Origin: Spirochaetota bacterium | Lineage (GTDB): Bacteria; Spirochaetota; Spirochaetia; Treponematales; UBA12059 | Direction of reading: 5' to 3' | Length of the DNA stretch: 46,025 nt | NCBI GenBank assembly: GCA_026398615.1 | Contig: JAPLSN010000026.1 | Span: 1 to 46,025, forward strand | Part shown: piece after piece, positions 1 through 7,100 of the stretch | How positions within the stretch are numbered: the stretch's first letter is position 1 | How the letters are laid out: every line of letters starts with the position of its first letter | Position numbers and translations under genes: made by a program | The notes under the pieces: model-generated | The model's input: only the letters and a program-made list of their open reading frames with translations | The model's database searches: none | What the model was told of the DNA's origin: nothing

Positions 1-67
1 GTGCCGTCTTCCCGCTTGCGCGATACCGCGCCACGATCCGTACCCATTCTCCCTGTGTTCTCCGCAT
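1..67 (-). CDS. IS66-family accessory protein TnpA, N-terminal fragment
   Basis: Reading leftwards from an ATG at 67 with a strong GGAGG seven bases upstream (75-79), the first 22 codons give MRRTQGEWVRIVARYRAS-GKTA. The pattern W..IV..YR.SG.T is typical of the small TnpA/OrfA accessory proteins of IS66 elements, which have a helix-turn-helix and accompany TnpB and the TnpC transposase. The gene is cut by the window edge. With only 22 residues visible the family call rests on this pattern plus the GTAA-type tip upstream. Confidence 0.6.
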   Translation of the reverse strand, partial: MRRTQGEWVRIVARYRASGKTA

Positions 68-139
68 GGTGATACCTCCGGGTATCTACCATCGCCATGC
101 CGGGGCCCGCGAGCGAGATGTGGTTGTATTGACGTTTAC
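1..139 (-). mobile_element. IS66-family element, terminal part
   Basis: The left edge of the window lies inside an insertion sequence that runs off the window. The start of a TnpA-like gene is visible on the minus strand. About 70 bp upstream of it the minus strand reads GTAAACGTCAATACAACCA from position 139, matching the GTAA start and CGTCAAT-type tip usual for IS66 elements. I therefore place the element end at 139. The other end is outside the window, so terminal repeats and the 8-bp target duplication cannot be checked. Confidence 0.55.
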
Positions 140-270
140 GACACTCAGAACCAATCGAGGCATGACAAGCGCTTGAACCCGACTCGCGCTGCAAAGGCGC
201 TCTCAGGTAGCGTATGTCGGAACATCGTAAGCCCTGCTTATCCCCCTCCCCCGCGAACGGCCGCCCGGGT

Positions 271-1518
271 TCAGCGGATCACGCCGAGGTCCTTCCCCAC
301 CTTCGCGAACGCCGCGACCGCCTTGTCCACCTGCTCCGGCGTATGGGCGGCGGAAATCTGCACGCGGATCCGGGCCTTGCCCTTGGGCACCACCGGGAAA
401 CTGAACCCTATCACGTAGATGCCCTCGTCGAGGAGCCTCTCGGCGAAGGCGTGGGCCAGCTTTTCGTCGTAGAGCATGACGGGGCAGATCGGGTGGACGC
501 CCGGCCTGATGTCGAAACCTGCCTTGGCCATGCCCTCGCGGAAGCGCTTCGTGCTGGCTTCGAGCCGGTCGCGGAGCTCGGTGCTCGCGCTCAGCATCTC
601 GATGGCCTTGAGCGTGCCGGCGACGATGGCCGGCGGGACGGTGTTGGAAAAGAGGTAGGGGCGGGCTTTCTGGCGCAGGTACTCCACGATCTCCTTTCGG
701 CCGGAGACGCAGCCGCCCGACGCTCCGCCCAGGGCCTTGCCGAAGGTGGTGGTGATGATGTCCACGCGGCCGGCGACGCCGCAGTGCTCCCAGGTGCCGC
801 GGCCGGTCCTGCCCATGAAGCCGGTCGCGTGGCTGTCGTCCACGAGCACGAGCGCGTCGTATTTTTCGGCCAGGTCGCAGATTCCGGCGAGCTTGACGAT
901 GTCGCCGTCCATGCTGAAGACTCCGTCCGTGGCGATCATGCGGAACGTGCAGGCCTCGGCTTCCCTGAGGCAGCGTTCCAGGCCCTTGGCCGCCTTTCCG
1001 GTATCGGGATCGGTTTCCTCCACGTCGCGCATGTCGCCGTGCTTGTAGATCCAGCGCTGGGCCTTGCAGAGACGGATCCCGTCGATGATGGACGCGTGGT
1101 TGAGGCTGTCGGTGATGACGGCGGAGTCCTCCCCGAGCAGGGGTTCGAAGACGCCGCCGTTGGCGTCGAAGCACGAGGAGAAGAGTATCGTGTCGTCCAT
1201 GCCCAGGAACTCGCTCATCTTGCGCTCCAGGAGCTTGTGCGGTTCCTGCGTGCCGCAGATGAAGCGGACGCTGGACAATCCGTAGCCCCATTCCTCGAGG
1301 CCCTTCCCGGCCGCCTCGCGGATGGCGGGATGGTTCCCGAGGCCGAGGTAGTTGTTGGCGCAGAAGTTGACGACTTCCCTGCCGTCCTTCGCGCCCGCAG
1401 GCGCGACCCGGATGACCGCTCCCTGGGGTGTCGCGATGACGCGCTCGTTCTTGTAGAGACCGTCGGCCTTGATCGCGTCGATCTGGGCGCGCAGGTGGTT
1501 CTTCATCTTTCCGTACAC
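271..1518 (-). CDS. kbl: Glycine C-acetyltransferase (2-amino-3-ketobutyrate CoA ligase)
   Basis: A 415-residue PLP enzyme of the alpha-oxoamine synthase family. It cleaves 2-amino-3-oxobutyrate with CoA to glycine and acetyl-CoA in threonine breakdown. Visible landmarks are [10 protein letters not shown] near the N terminus, [13 protein letters not shown], the aspartate of [10 protein letters not shown], and the Schiff-base lysine in [10 protein letters not shown]. Length matches Kbl (about 398) rather than the longer ALA synthases. I chose the GTG at 1518 because AAGGAG sits six bases before it; an ATG four codons later (1506) is the alternative. No threonine dehydrogenase gene is next to it, so the partner must be elsewhere. 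An AT-rich stretch at 1540-1560 containing TATAAA may hold its promoter. The 140-270 stretch downstream holds nothing I recognise. Confidence 0.9.
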   Translation of the reverse strand: MYGKMKNHLRAQIDAIKADGLYKNERVIATPQGAVIRVAPAGAKDGREVVNFCANNYLGLGNHPAIREAAGKGLEEWGYGLSSVRFICGTQEPHKLLERKMSEFLGMDDTILFSSCFDANGGVFEPLLGEDSAVITDSLNHASIIDGIRLCKAQRWIYKHGDMRDVEETDPDTGKAAKGLERCLREAEACTFRMIATDGVFSMDGDIVKLAGICDLAEKYDALVLVDDSHATGFMGRTGRGTWEHCGVAGRVDIITTTFGKALGGASGGCVSGRKEIVEYLRQKARPYLFSNTVPPAIVAGTLKAIEMLSASTELRDRLEASTKRFREGMAKAGFDIRPGVHPICPVMLYDEKLAHAFAERLLDEGIYVIGFSFPVVPKGKARIRVQISAAHTPEQVDKAVAAFAKVGKDLGVIR

Positions 1519-1624
1519 GGGTATCTCCTTGTGCAAGAATCCTGATAATTTTATATTGATTCCCCGTTTTTGGGTAGCGAAAAGCGTGCAGGCGGATCGG
1601 TCAGGAGCTCGGCGCCGGAGGGCG

Positions 1625-1891
1625 TCAGCGCTTAGACGCCCCGGTGGCGTTGGCATTCATGATGGCGCCCAGGTCGCGGTCCAGGGTGTCGAGATCGGCG
1701 AGGAGCCGGTCGACTTTCGGCACCTTGAATTCATCGTCGTTCTTCTCCGTCGGCGCTTCGAGCCGGTCCATCCCACGGGACACGATGTCGCCGAATGCCG
1801 TGCCGTCGAGGGCATCCGACCCGCAGTAGGGGCAGAACGAGAACGTCGCCAGGATCATCCGCCCGCACGAAGGACAGAACCGTATCTTCAT
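1625..1891 (-). CDS. Small zinc-ribbon protein
   Basis: An 88-residue protein with two CxxC pairs close to the N terminus (CPSC at 6-9 and CPYC at 21-24), enough to bind one zinc in a ribbon. The rest is charged and probably helical ([19 protein letters not shown]), with no signal peptide or membrane segment. It starts 16 bp after the PhoH gene with GGGAGG upstream, so the two are probably co-transcribed. The specific function is unknown; such ribbons often mediate protein or nucleic-acid contacts. Confidence 0.75.
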   Translation of the reverse strand: MKIRFCPSCGRMILATFSFCPYCGSDALDGTAFGDIVSRGMDRLEAPTEKNDDEFKVPKVDRLLADLDTLDRDLGAIMNANATGASKR

Positions 1892-1907
1892 GGCGTCCGG
1901 CCTCCCG

Positions 1908-3209
1908 TCAGAGCAGGCTCGCGGCGAGTTCCGCGAGTTCGCTCCGCTCGCTCTTCTGCATGGTGACGTGGCCGAAGAGCTTCTGTCCCTTGAAGGACTC
2001 GACGAGGTAGGACAGGCCGTTGGAATTGGCGTCGAGGTACATGTTGTCGATCTGGTAAGGGTCGCCGGTCAGCACGACCTTCGTCCCTTCCCCCGCGCGC
2101 GACACGATGGTCTTGATCTCGTGCGGCGTCAGGTTCTGGGCTTCGTCGATGATGATGTACAGGTTGGGCAGGCTTCGCCCGCGGATGAAGGAGAGCGCCT
2201 CCACCTCGATGAGCTTGTCCTTGAGCAGCTGGTCCATGCTCTTGATGTTGGTTCGCTTGTGGACGGACAGGATATATTCGAGGTTGTCGAAGAGCGGCTG
2301 CATCCAGTTGGACATCTTCGCCTGCTTCTCCCCGGGGAGATAGCCGATGTCCTTGCCGACTGGCACCACGGGGCGGGACACGAGCATGCGTGTGTACTTC
2401 TTCTCGTCGAAGACCTTGCGCAGCCCGGCAGCTATCGCGAGCAGGGTCTTGCCCGTGCCGGCTTTCCCGACCAGCGTGACGAGCGGCACGGAATCGTCGA
2501 GCAGAAGCTCGAAGGCGATCCGCTGCCGGTCGTTGAGCGAACTGATGCCCGACACCGCGCCCAGCTGCGGTTCGATGGCGGTGAGGGTCGCCGTGCCGGG
2601 GTGGTAGCGCGTGATGATGCCTTTTCCCTGGGTCTTGTCGCGCAGCACGACGAATTCGTTCGGCGCGAGCTTTTCCTTCCATTCGATCTCGCCACGGACC
2701 GCGATCTCGCGCAGCGTCGATTCCGAGGCGTCGGTTTCCCTGCAGCCCTGGTAGAGCGTCGTGATGTCGACTTTCTGCTTTTCGTAGTCGACGGCCTTGA
2801 TGCCGAGCGCCACGGCCTTCACGCGCGCGTTGATGTCCTTCGACACGAAGAACACCCGCTTGCCCTTCTTCTGTATCCCGTAGGCACAGAGGATGATGCG
2901 GTTGTCCGTCTTCCCGAGATCGATCCCCTCGGGCAGGTCGCAAGGCAGTTCGAGCGACACGCGAAGCATGGAACCGTTCTCCATCTTCACGCCTTCGTTG
3001 AGGTTGCCTTTCCTGGCGTAGGTGTCCAGGAATCGGATGGCGTCGCGCGCGCTCTTTCCGCGCTGGTCGGAATAGGTCTTGAGATTGTCGAGCTCTTCGA
3101 GGACCCAGAGCGGCAGGACGATTTCAACGTCCCTGAACGACAGGAGGGAATCGGGACTGTGGATGAGCACGTTCGTGTCCACGACGAAGGTCTTCTGGCT
3201 CTCGTTCAT
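1908..3209 (-). CDS. PIN domain-PhoH family ATPase (YlaK/PhoH2 type)
   Basis: A 433-residue protein with an N-terminal PIN nuclease domain (VVDTNVLIH at about 10, further acidic residues near 100-120) fused to a C-terminal PhoH helicase-like ATPase. The Walker A is GKAGTGKTLL, the Walker B is IIIDEAQN, and LTGDPYQID follows as a sensor motif. PhoH2-type proteins are RNA helicase/RNases; the cellular substrate here is not known. The ATG at 3209 has GGAGG five bases upstream. A good promoter lies about 80 bp ahead (3289-3317). The zinc-ribbon gene follows directly. Confidence 0.9.
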   Translation of the reverse strand: MNESQKTFVVDTNVLIHSPDSLLSFRDVEIVLPLWVLEELDNLKTYSDQRGKSARDAIRFLDTYARKGNLNEGVKMENGSMLRVSLELPCDLPEGIDLGKTDNRIILCAYGIQKKGKRVFFVSKDINARVKAVALGIKAVDYEKQKVDITTLYQGCRETDASESTLREIAVRGEIEWKEKLAPNEFVVLRDKTQGKGIITRYHPGTATLTAIEPQLGAVSGISSLNDRQRIAFELLLDDSVPLVTLVGKAGTGKTLLAIAAGLRKVFDEKKYTRMLVSRPVVPVGKDIGYLPGEKQAKMSNWMQPLFDNLEYILSVHKRTNIKSMDQLLKDKLIEVEALSFIRGRSLPNLYIIIDEAQNLTPHEIKTIVSRAGEGTKVVLTGDPYQIDNMYLDANSNGLSYLVESFKGQKLFGHVTMQKSERSELAELAASLL

Positions 3210-3288
3210 GGTTCCTCCGGTCGTCGCGCGGGTTCGCGGTAGCCGAGGATCCTCCACGCTTCATGCCTGCCCCGTCCGCCCGCGTTCA

Positions 3289-3317
3289 ATTATAGTCCGT
3301 CCGGGCCGCGGAATCAA
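3289..3317 (-). promoter_or_regulatory. Sigma70-type promoter of the PIN-PhoH gene
   Basis: On the minus strand TTGATT (3317-3312) is followed after 17 bp by a perfect TATAAT (3294-3289). The predicted transcription start lies near 3282, giving a leader of about 70 nt before the ATG at 3209. Confidence 0.7.
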
Positions 3318-3351
3318 ATCGCCGGCACGGAATCGGAAAGGCGGCGCGGTT

Positions 3352-3912
3352 TCAGCGCCTGGACGGTTTGAGGAAGCCGAAGAGGCTCCCGCAGAGCCCT
3401 CCGATGATGTGCGCGAATTCGGAGACGGAGTTGTTCTGGAAGGAGGAGAGCACTTCCCTGCCGAGATAGAGGACCATCACCAGGATGAAGGTCAGGGGTA
3501 TTTCGCCCTTGCCGAAATTGGTGAACGAGGCCAGGAGGATCATCATGAACACGATGCCGCTCGCTCCCAGGAGGCCGCTCGGAAAGAGCAGGATATTGAG
3601 GACGCCTGTCACGAAGGCCGTCACGACGGTCATGAGGAGGATGGGGACGGAGCCGTAGGACGCCTCGAGGATCGGTCCGATGAGGAGGATGAAGGCGAAA
3701 TTCGAGAGGAAGTGGTTCAGGTCGGCATGGCCGATGACGTGGGTGAAAAGGCGGATGTACTGGGTGGCGTCGGCCGCCCGGAACCCGCCGCGGCCGGGCA
3801 CCGAAAACCAGTCCGCCGAGAGCCCCGGCAGGACGAAGGCATTCAAGGCCAGCACGATGACGCAGATCCCGGTGAAGGTGAGGGTCATCGGGGCGTTGTA
3901 CTTGATTTTCAT
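3352..3912 (-). CDS. Rhomboid family intramembrane serine protease
   Basis: A 186-residue polytopic membrane protein. The rhomboid catalytic pair is visible: serine 118 in GASG inside a membrane segment and histidine 168 in EFAHIIGGLCG. The HADLNHFLSNFAF stretch (62-74) fits the conserved HxxxxHxxxN of the second segment. It has about six membrane helices, the minimal bacterial form. It follows xth immediately. The ATG at 3918 would overlap the xth stop as ATGA, but GAGGAG lies seven bases before the ATG at 3912, so I prefer the latter. Confidence 0.85.
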   Translation of the reverse strand: MKIKYNAPMTLTFTGICVIVLALNAFVLPGLSADWFSVPGRGGFRAADATQYIRLFTHVIGHADLNHFLSNFAFILLIGPILEASYGSVPILLMTVVTAFVTGVLNILLFPSGLLGASGIVFMMILLASFTNFGKGEIPLTFILVMVLYLGREVLSSFQNNSVSEFAHIIGGLCGSLFGFLKPSRR

Positions 3913-3914
3913 GG

Positions 3915-4718
3915 TCATGCTCCTCTACGGGCATGGACGGGTTCCAGCTCGAGGTCTACCGCCACGGGGCAATGATCCGAACCGGTCACGTCCTTCAATA
4001 TCGAAGCGGAGGCCAGCGAATCCCGCAAGCCCGAGTCGACGCAATGGTAATCGATGCGCCAGCCGACGTCCTTCGCTCTCGCCTTCATGCGGTAGGACCA
4101 CCAGCTGTAATGGCCGGGATCCGGGCAGAAGCGGCGGAAGCTGTCGATGTAACCTGCACCCGTGAACTCGTCCATCCACGCGCGCTCTTCGGGCAGGTAG
4201 CCGGGATTGCCCTCGTTCGCCTTGGGATGGGCCAGGTCGATGGGCCTGTGCGCGATGTTGTAGTCGCCTGAAAGGAGGACGTGGGCGCCCGAGCGCACGA
4301 CGTCGTCGCAGAAACGCAGGATGGCCGCGCAGAAGCCGAGCTTGTACCCGAGGCGCGCGCCCGAGTCCTGGCTGTTCGGGAAGTACGCGGACACCACGAC
4401 GACGGGGCCGAAATCGGCTGCGATCACCCTTCCCTCGTCGTCGAATTCCGGAACGCCGAGCGTGAGCACCGAGGCAGGCTCCGTCTTCGAGTACAGGGCT
4501 ACGCCCGAGTAACCGCGGCGCTTCGCGCTCGACCACCAGGAGCGGTACTCCCGTCCGGTTCCGTCGACCGGCGCCAGGAATTCCTTGGCGAGGATCTCGG
4601 GACTGGCTTTCGTTTCCTGGAGGCAGAGTACGTCGGGAGACTCGGCGGCCATCCATTCGAACAGGCCCTTCGAGGCGGCGGACCTGATCCCGTTCACGTT
4701 CCAGGATACTATGCGCAT
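3915..4718 (-). CDS. xth: Exodeoxyribonuclease III
   Basis: A 267-residue endonuclease/exonuclease/phosphatase family enzyme acting at abasic sites and 3' blocks in base-excision repair. The motifs appear in family order: WNVNGIRS, LQETKAS, VSAYFPNS, SGDYNIAHR, YSWWSYR, GWRIDYH and the final SDHCPVAV with the catalytic Asp-His. Length is usual for ExoIII. The start is the ATG at 4718, where homology begins; the ribosome site is weak. It lies 52 bp after the PEGA protein and abuts the rhomboid gene. Confidence 0.92.
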   Translation of the reverse strand: MRIVSWNVNGIRSAASKGLFEWMAAESPDVLCLQETKASPEILAKEFLAPVDGTGREYRSWWSSAKRRGYSGVALYSKTEPASVLTLGVPEFDDEGRVIAADFGPVVVVSAYFPNSQDSGARLGYKLGFCAAILRFCDDVVRSGAHVLLSGDYNIAHRPIDLAHPKANEGNPGYLPEERAWMDEFTGAGYIDSFRRFCPDPGHYSWWSYRMKARAKDVGWRIDYHCVDSGLRDSLASASILKDVTGSDHCPVAVDLELEPVHARRGA

Positions 4719-4770
4719 GCTCGCTTTTCTCGCCTGGCCAGCCCGTTCCCGCGTAGGACGCCGGGCGGGG

Positions 4771-5769
4771 TCACTGGCTTTCCTGGACCGACAGGTCCAC
4801 GGACAGGACGATCCGGTAGGTCTTGCCCCGGTACGCGGTGAATTTGCGCGTGATCGTGTAGTCACCGATCCTGCAGACGACCGTGTGCTCGCCCGGTTCC
4901 ATGAAGATCTTCGGCTCGTGGACCAGGTCCACCGCGACGCCGTCGAGATGGATGAGCGCGTTCGCGGGGGCTTCGAAAACCGCGGTGGGCTTCGTGTCCT
5001 GGAGGACGACGGCCAGGTCGAGTATCCTGGCCGGCTCCGTCACGACCGTCCGCATCTCGTCCCTGAACCCCGGGGCCTTGACCTGGACGGAATGGCTGCC
5101 CTTCCTGAGGAAAACGGGTTCGTACCAGCGCTCACAGCGCTTTTCGTCGATGAAGACCTCGATGTCGTCCGGTGCAGGCTCGGGTTCGGGCCCGGTCACG
5201 GAAAGCCTGAGGATACCCTCGTCGATCAGGAGCGGCCGTATGCGCAGCTTGAAACCGGAGAGCTCGAGCTCGGGGGGAATGCCCTTGGATACGGGCGTGA
5301 GCTTGAAGACGATCGGAAAATCGCGGGCCTTGATGACGGTCGGGAGGACGGTCGCGTAGGGCCCCGACTTGAGGGCGTGGCGCTCGCTGACGGGAACCTG
5401 GAGCACCATCGATACTCTGTCCGGGAGGGGCTGGGACAGGAGCGCATCGCCTTCGAACGCGACCCGGTCGGTTTTCGGCGCGGGTTTGACCGCCTTGTAC
5501 AGGGTCCAGACCACGGAAGACGGCGACATGCGCGGGATGCGGACTTCTATTTCGATGCCCTGTATGAACAGGGAATCCTCGGAAAACTGTATGGCTATGG
5601 CGTCGGCGGCGCCGATGGACAGCTGTTCGCCGTCGGGTTTGGCGGCGCTCAGCGTGATCACGGCGGCCACGTTCGTGCGGAACGGTTCCGCGGGGACGGG
5701 ATGCCCGGGCAGGAGACAGGCGAGGAGGACGAGGGATATCGCGGTCGGGCGCGGAAGTCGTGGCATCAT
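4771..5769 (-). CDS. Secreted PEGA-domain protein
   Basis: A 332-residue protein with an N-terminal signal peptide (hydrophobic LVLLACLLPG, cleavage probably after PVPA). The C-terminal half shows two PEGA-like beta modules: IEVFIDEKRCERWYEP followed by GSHSVQVKAPG, and ANALIHLDGVAVDLVHEP followed by PGEHTVVCRIG. The N-terminal half is beta-rich and unassigned. PEGA domains are surface or periplasmic modules frequent in spirochaetes. Its ATG overlaps the stop of the M23 peptidase (ATGA, with no clear Shine-Dalgarno), so it is translated by coupling and probably acts at the cell envelope. No enzymatic motif is seen. Confidence 0.75.
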   Translation of the reverse strand: MMPRLPRPTAISLVLLACLLPGHPVPAEPFRTNVAAVITLSAAKPDGEQLSIGAADAIAIQFSEDSLFIQGIEIEVRIPRMSPSSVVWTLYKAVKPAPKTDRVAFEGDALLSQPLPDRVSMVLQVPVSERHALKSGPYATVLPTVIKARDFPIVFKLTPVSKGIPPELELSGFKLRIRPLLIDEGILRLSVTGPEPEPAPDDIEVFIDEKRCERWYEPVFLRKGSHSVQVKAPGFRDEMRTVVTEPARILDLAVVLQDTKPTAVFEAPANALIHLDGVAVDLVHEPKIFMEPGEHTVVCRIGDYTITRKFTAYRGKTYRIVLSVDLSVQESQ

Positions 5770-6683
5770 GGTCGCATCCGGGGTAAGACGGTTGCCGGAT
5801 CGCGAGGCGCCCCTTTCAGGCGCACTTCGAAATGAAGATGCGGCCCCGTCGAAACCCCGGTCGATCCGACCTTGCCGATCATCATACCGCTTTTCACGTT
5901 TTCCTTCAACCGTACGGACACCGAAGAAAGGTGCCCATACACGGTTTCCCACCCTCCCTCGTGGGAGATGACGACGTGGTTTCCGAGCAGGTCGCTGAAA
6001 CCCACGTAGGAAACCGTGCCTGAACGCGCCGCGCAGACTTCCGTACCGGCGGGAGCGGCCAGGTCGATGCCCTGGTGCATCTGGGATTGGCCGTCGACCG
6101 GGCTTGGCCTGACCCCGAACCCGCTCGTCATGCGGCCCTTGGGCAGGGGGAAACGGAACAGCGCGCTCAGGAAGAACGCCCGTTCGGCGGGATGGAAGTA
6201 GGAACCGGGAAACAGCCTGAACCGGACGCTTTTCCCTCCGACGACGGCCGTGAGCGGAATGCCGGACGCTGCTTCCGGCCGCCGCCATGAATCCATGAGG
6301 TACTCGAGATCGCCCGAGGGTTCGTCCGGAAGGTAGACGCCGATCACGGAAGGGAGGAGAAGGACTTCCCCCTTGCGGAGGGGACGGACGGAACCGATCC
6401 GGTTCAGGGTGACGATGGTTTCGTACGGGCAGTTGAGCCGCGCGGCGATGTCCACGATCTCCGCATCCTCAGGCATCTTGTAGCTGAAGATCACGAGGTC
6501 CGGGTACTGGCCGCCGGTCTGCCGCGCCGCGAGACTCTGGGCGACAAGGTCGGAAAGCTGGCGGTAGAGGAGATCCGAGGAATCGAGCCTGGCTATCGGG
6601 GGGTAGACGTCGTGTGCCGGTTCGGCGGCGGTTCCCGACAAGGCCAGCGCGATCGCCGCTATCGCGGCGACGCGCGCTTTCAT
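5766..6683 (-). CDS. LysM-M23 family metallopeptidase
   Basis: A 305-residue exported protein. A signal peptide is followed by a LysM-like segment (AEIVDIAARLNCPYETIV, then LRKGEVLLLP) and a C-terminal M23 domain. The zinc ligands and catalytic His are present: HQGIDLAAP, YGHL, and HLHFEVR near the end. It should be a peptidoglycan DD-endopeptidase or an activator of cell-wall hydrolases. The start at 6683 overlaps the stop of the upstream membrane protein, and its own stop overlaps the PEGA gene. Confidence 0.88.
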   Translation of the reverse strand: MKARVAAIAAIALALSGTAAEPAHDVYPPIARLDSSDLLYRQLSDLVAQSLAARQTGGQYPDLVIFSYKMPEDAEIVDIAARLNCPYETIVTLNRIGSVRPLRKGEVLLLPSVIGVYLPDEPSGDLEYLMDSWRRPEAASGIPLTAVVGGKSVRFRLFPGSYFHPAERAFFLSALFRFPLPKGRMTSGFGVRPSPVDGQSQMHQGIDLAAPAGTEVCAARSGTVSYVGFSDLLGNHVVISHEGGWETVYGHLSSVSVRLKENVKSGMMIGKVGSTGVSTGPHLHFEVRLKGAPRDPATVLPRMRP

Positions 6684-7096
6684 CGCCCGTTCCGTCGTGG
6701 GTTCTTCGGCATGCGGATCATGACGACGATGCCAATAGCGGTCGCCGCCGCGACCAATATGCCCGGCAAAAGCGAACGCCGTACCACGATCACGCTGCCG
6801 ATGATCCCGGCGATCGCCCCCGCGAGCTTCAATGCTCGCAGGCCCGCGACCCGCAGGCGTCCGGGAAAACCCGGGTCCCTGAGCGCGCGGCTGACGATCG
6901 GCGGCACGATGAGGCCGAGCGCGGCAAGAGCGAGGACGAGGGCATACACGCCGCGATGGCGTGTCGCGAGGTACCAGATCGGCCACACGAGGAGTACCGA
7001 CACAAGGACGGCCCCGGTCGCCAGCCCCAGGACCCTCGCGATCGTTCCGAGGCTCCGCGAGCGGCCAAAGGGGAGGCGGTGACCGTTCACCTTCAT
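6680..7096 (-). CDS. Small integral membrane protein, unknown
   Basis: A 138-residue protein with three to four hydrophobic segments (about 19-42, 49-65, 85-102, 108-128) and basic termini, not matched to a family. The ATG at 7096 has AGGGGTGA upstream. It sits four bases after the 932-residue protein and overlaps the M23 gene by ATGA, so it belongs to the same envelope operon. Confidence 0.7.
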   Translation of the reverse strand: MKVNGHRLPFGRSRSLGTIARVLGLATGAVLVSVLLVWPIWYLATRHRGVYALVLALAALGLIVPPIVSRALRDPGFPGRLRVAGLRALKLAGAIAGIIGSVIVVRRSLLPGILVAAATAIGIVVMIRMPKNPRRNGR

Positions 7097-7100
7097 TTTT

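Noticed and set aside
140-270. Possible gene between the IS66 end and kbl
   Set aside because: No frame with a ribosome site or recognisable product; only short antisense frames.
203-1291. Long Arg/Gly-rich open frame antisense or out of frame to kbl
   Set aside because: Shadow of a GC-rich gene; composition is typical of a wrong frame and kbl has clear motifs.
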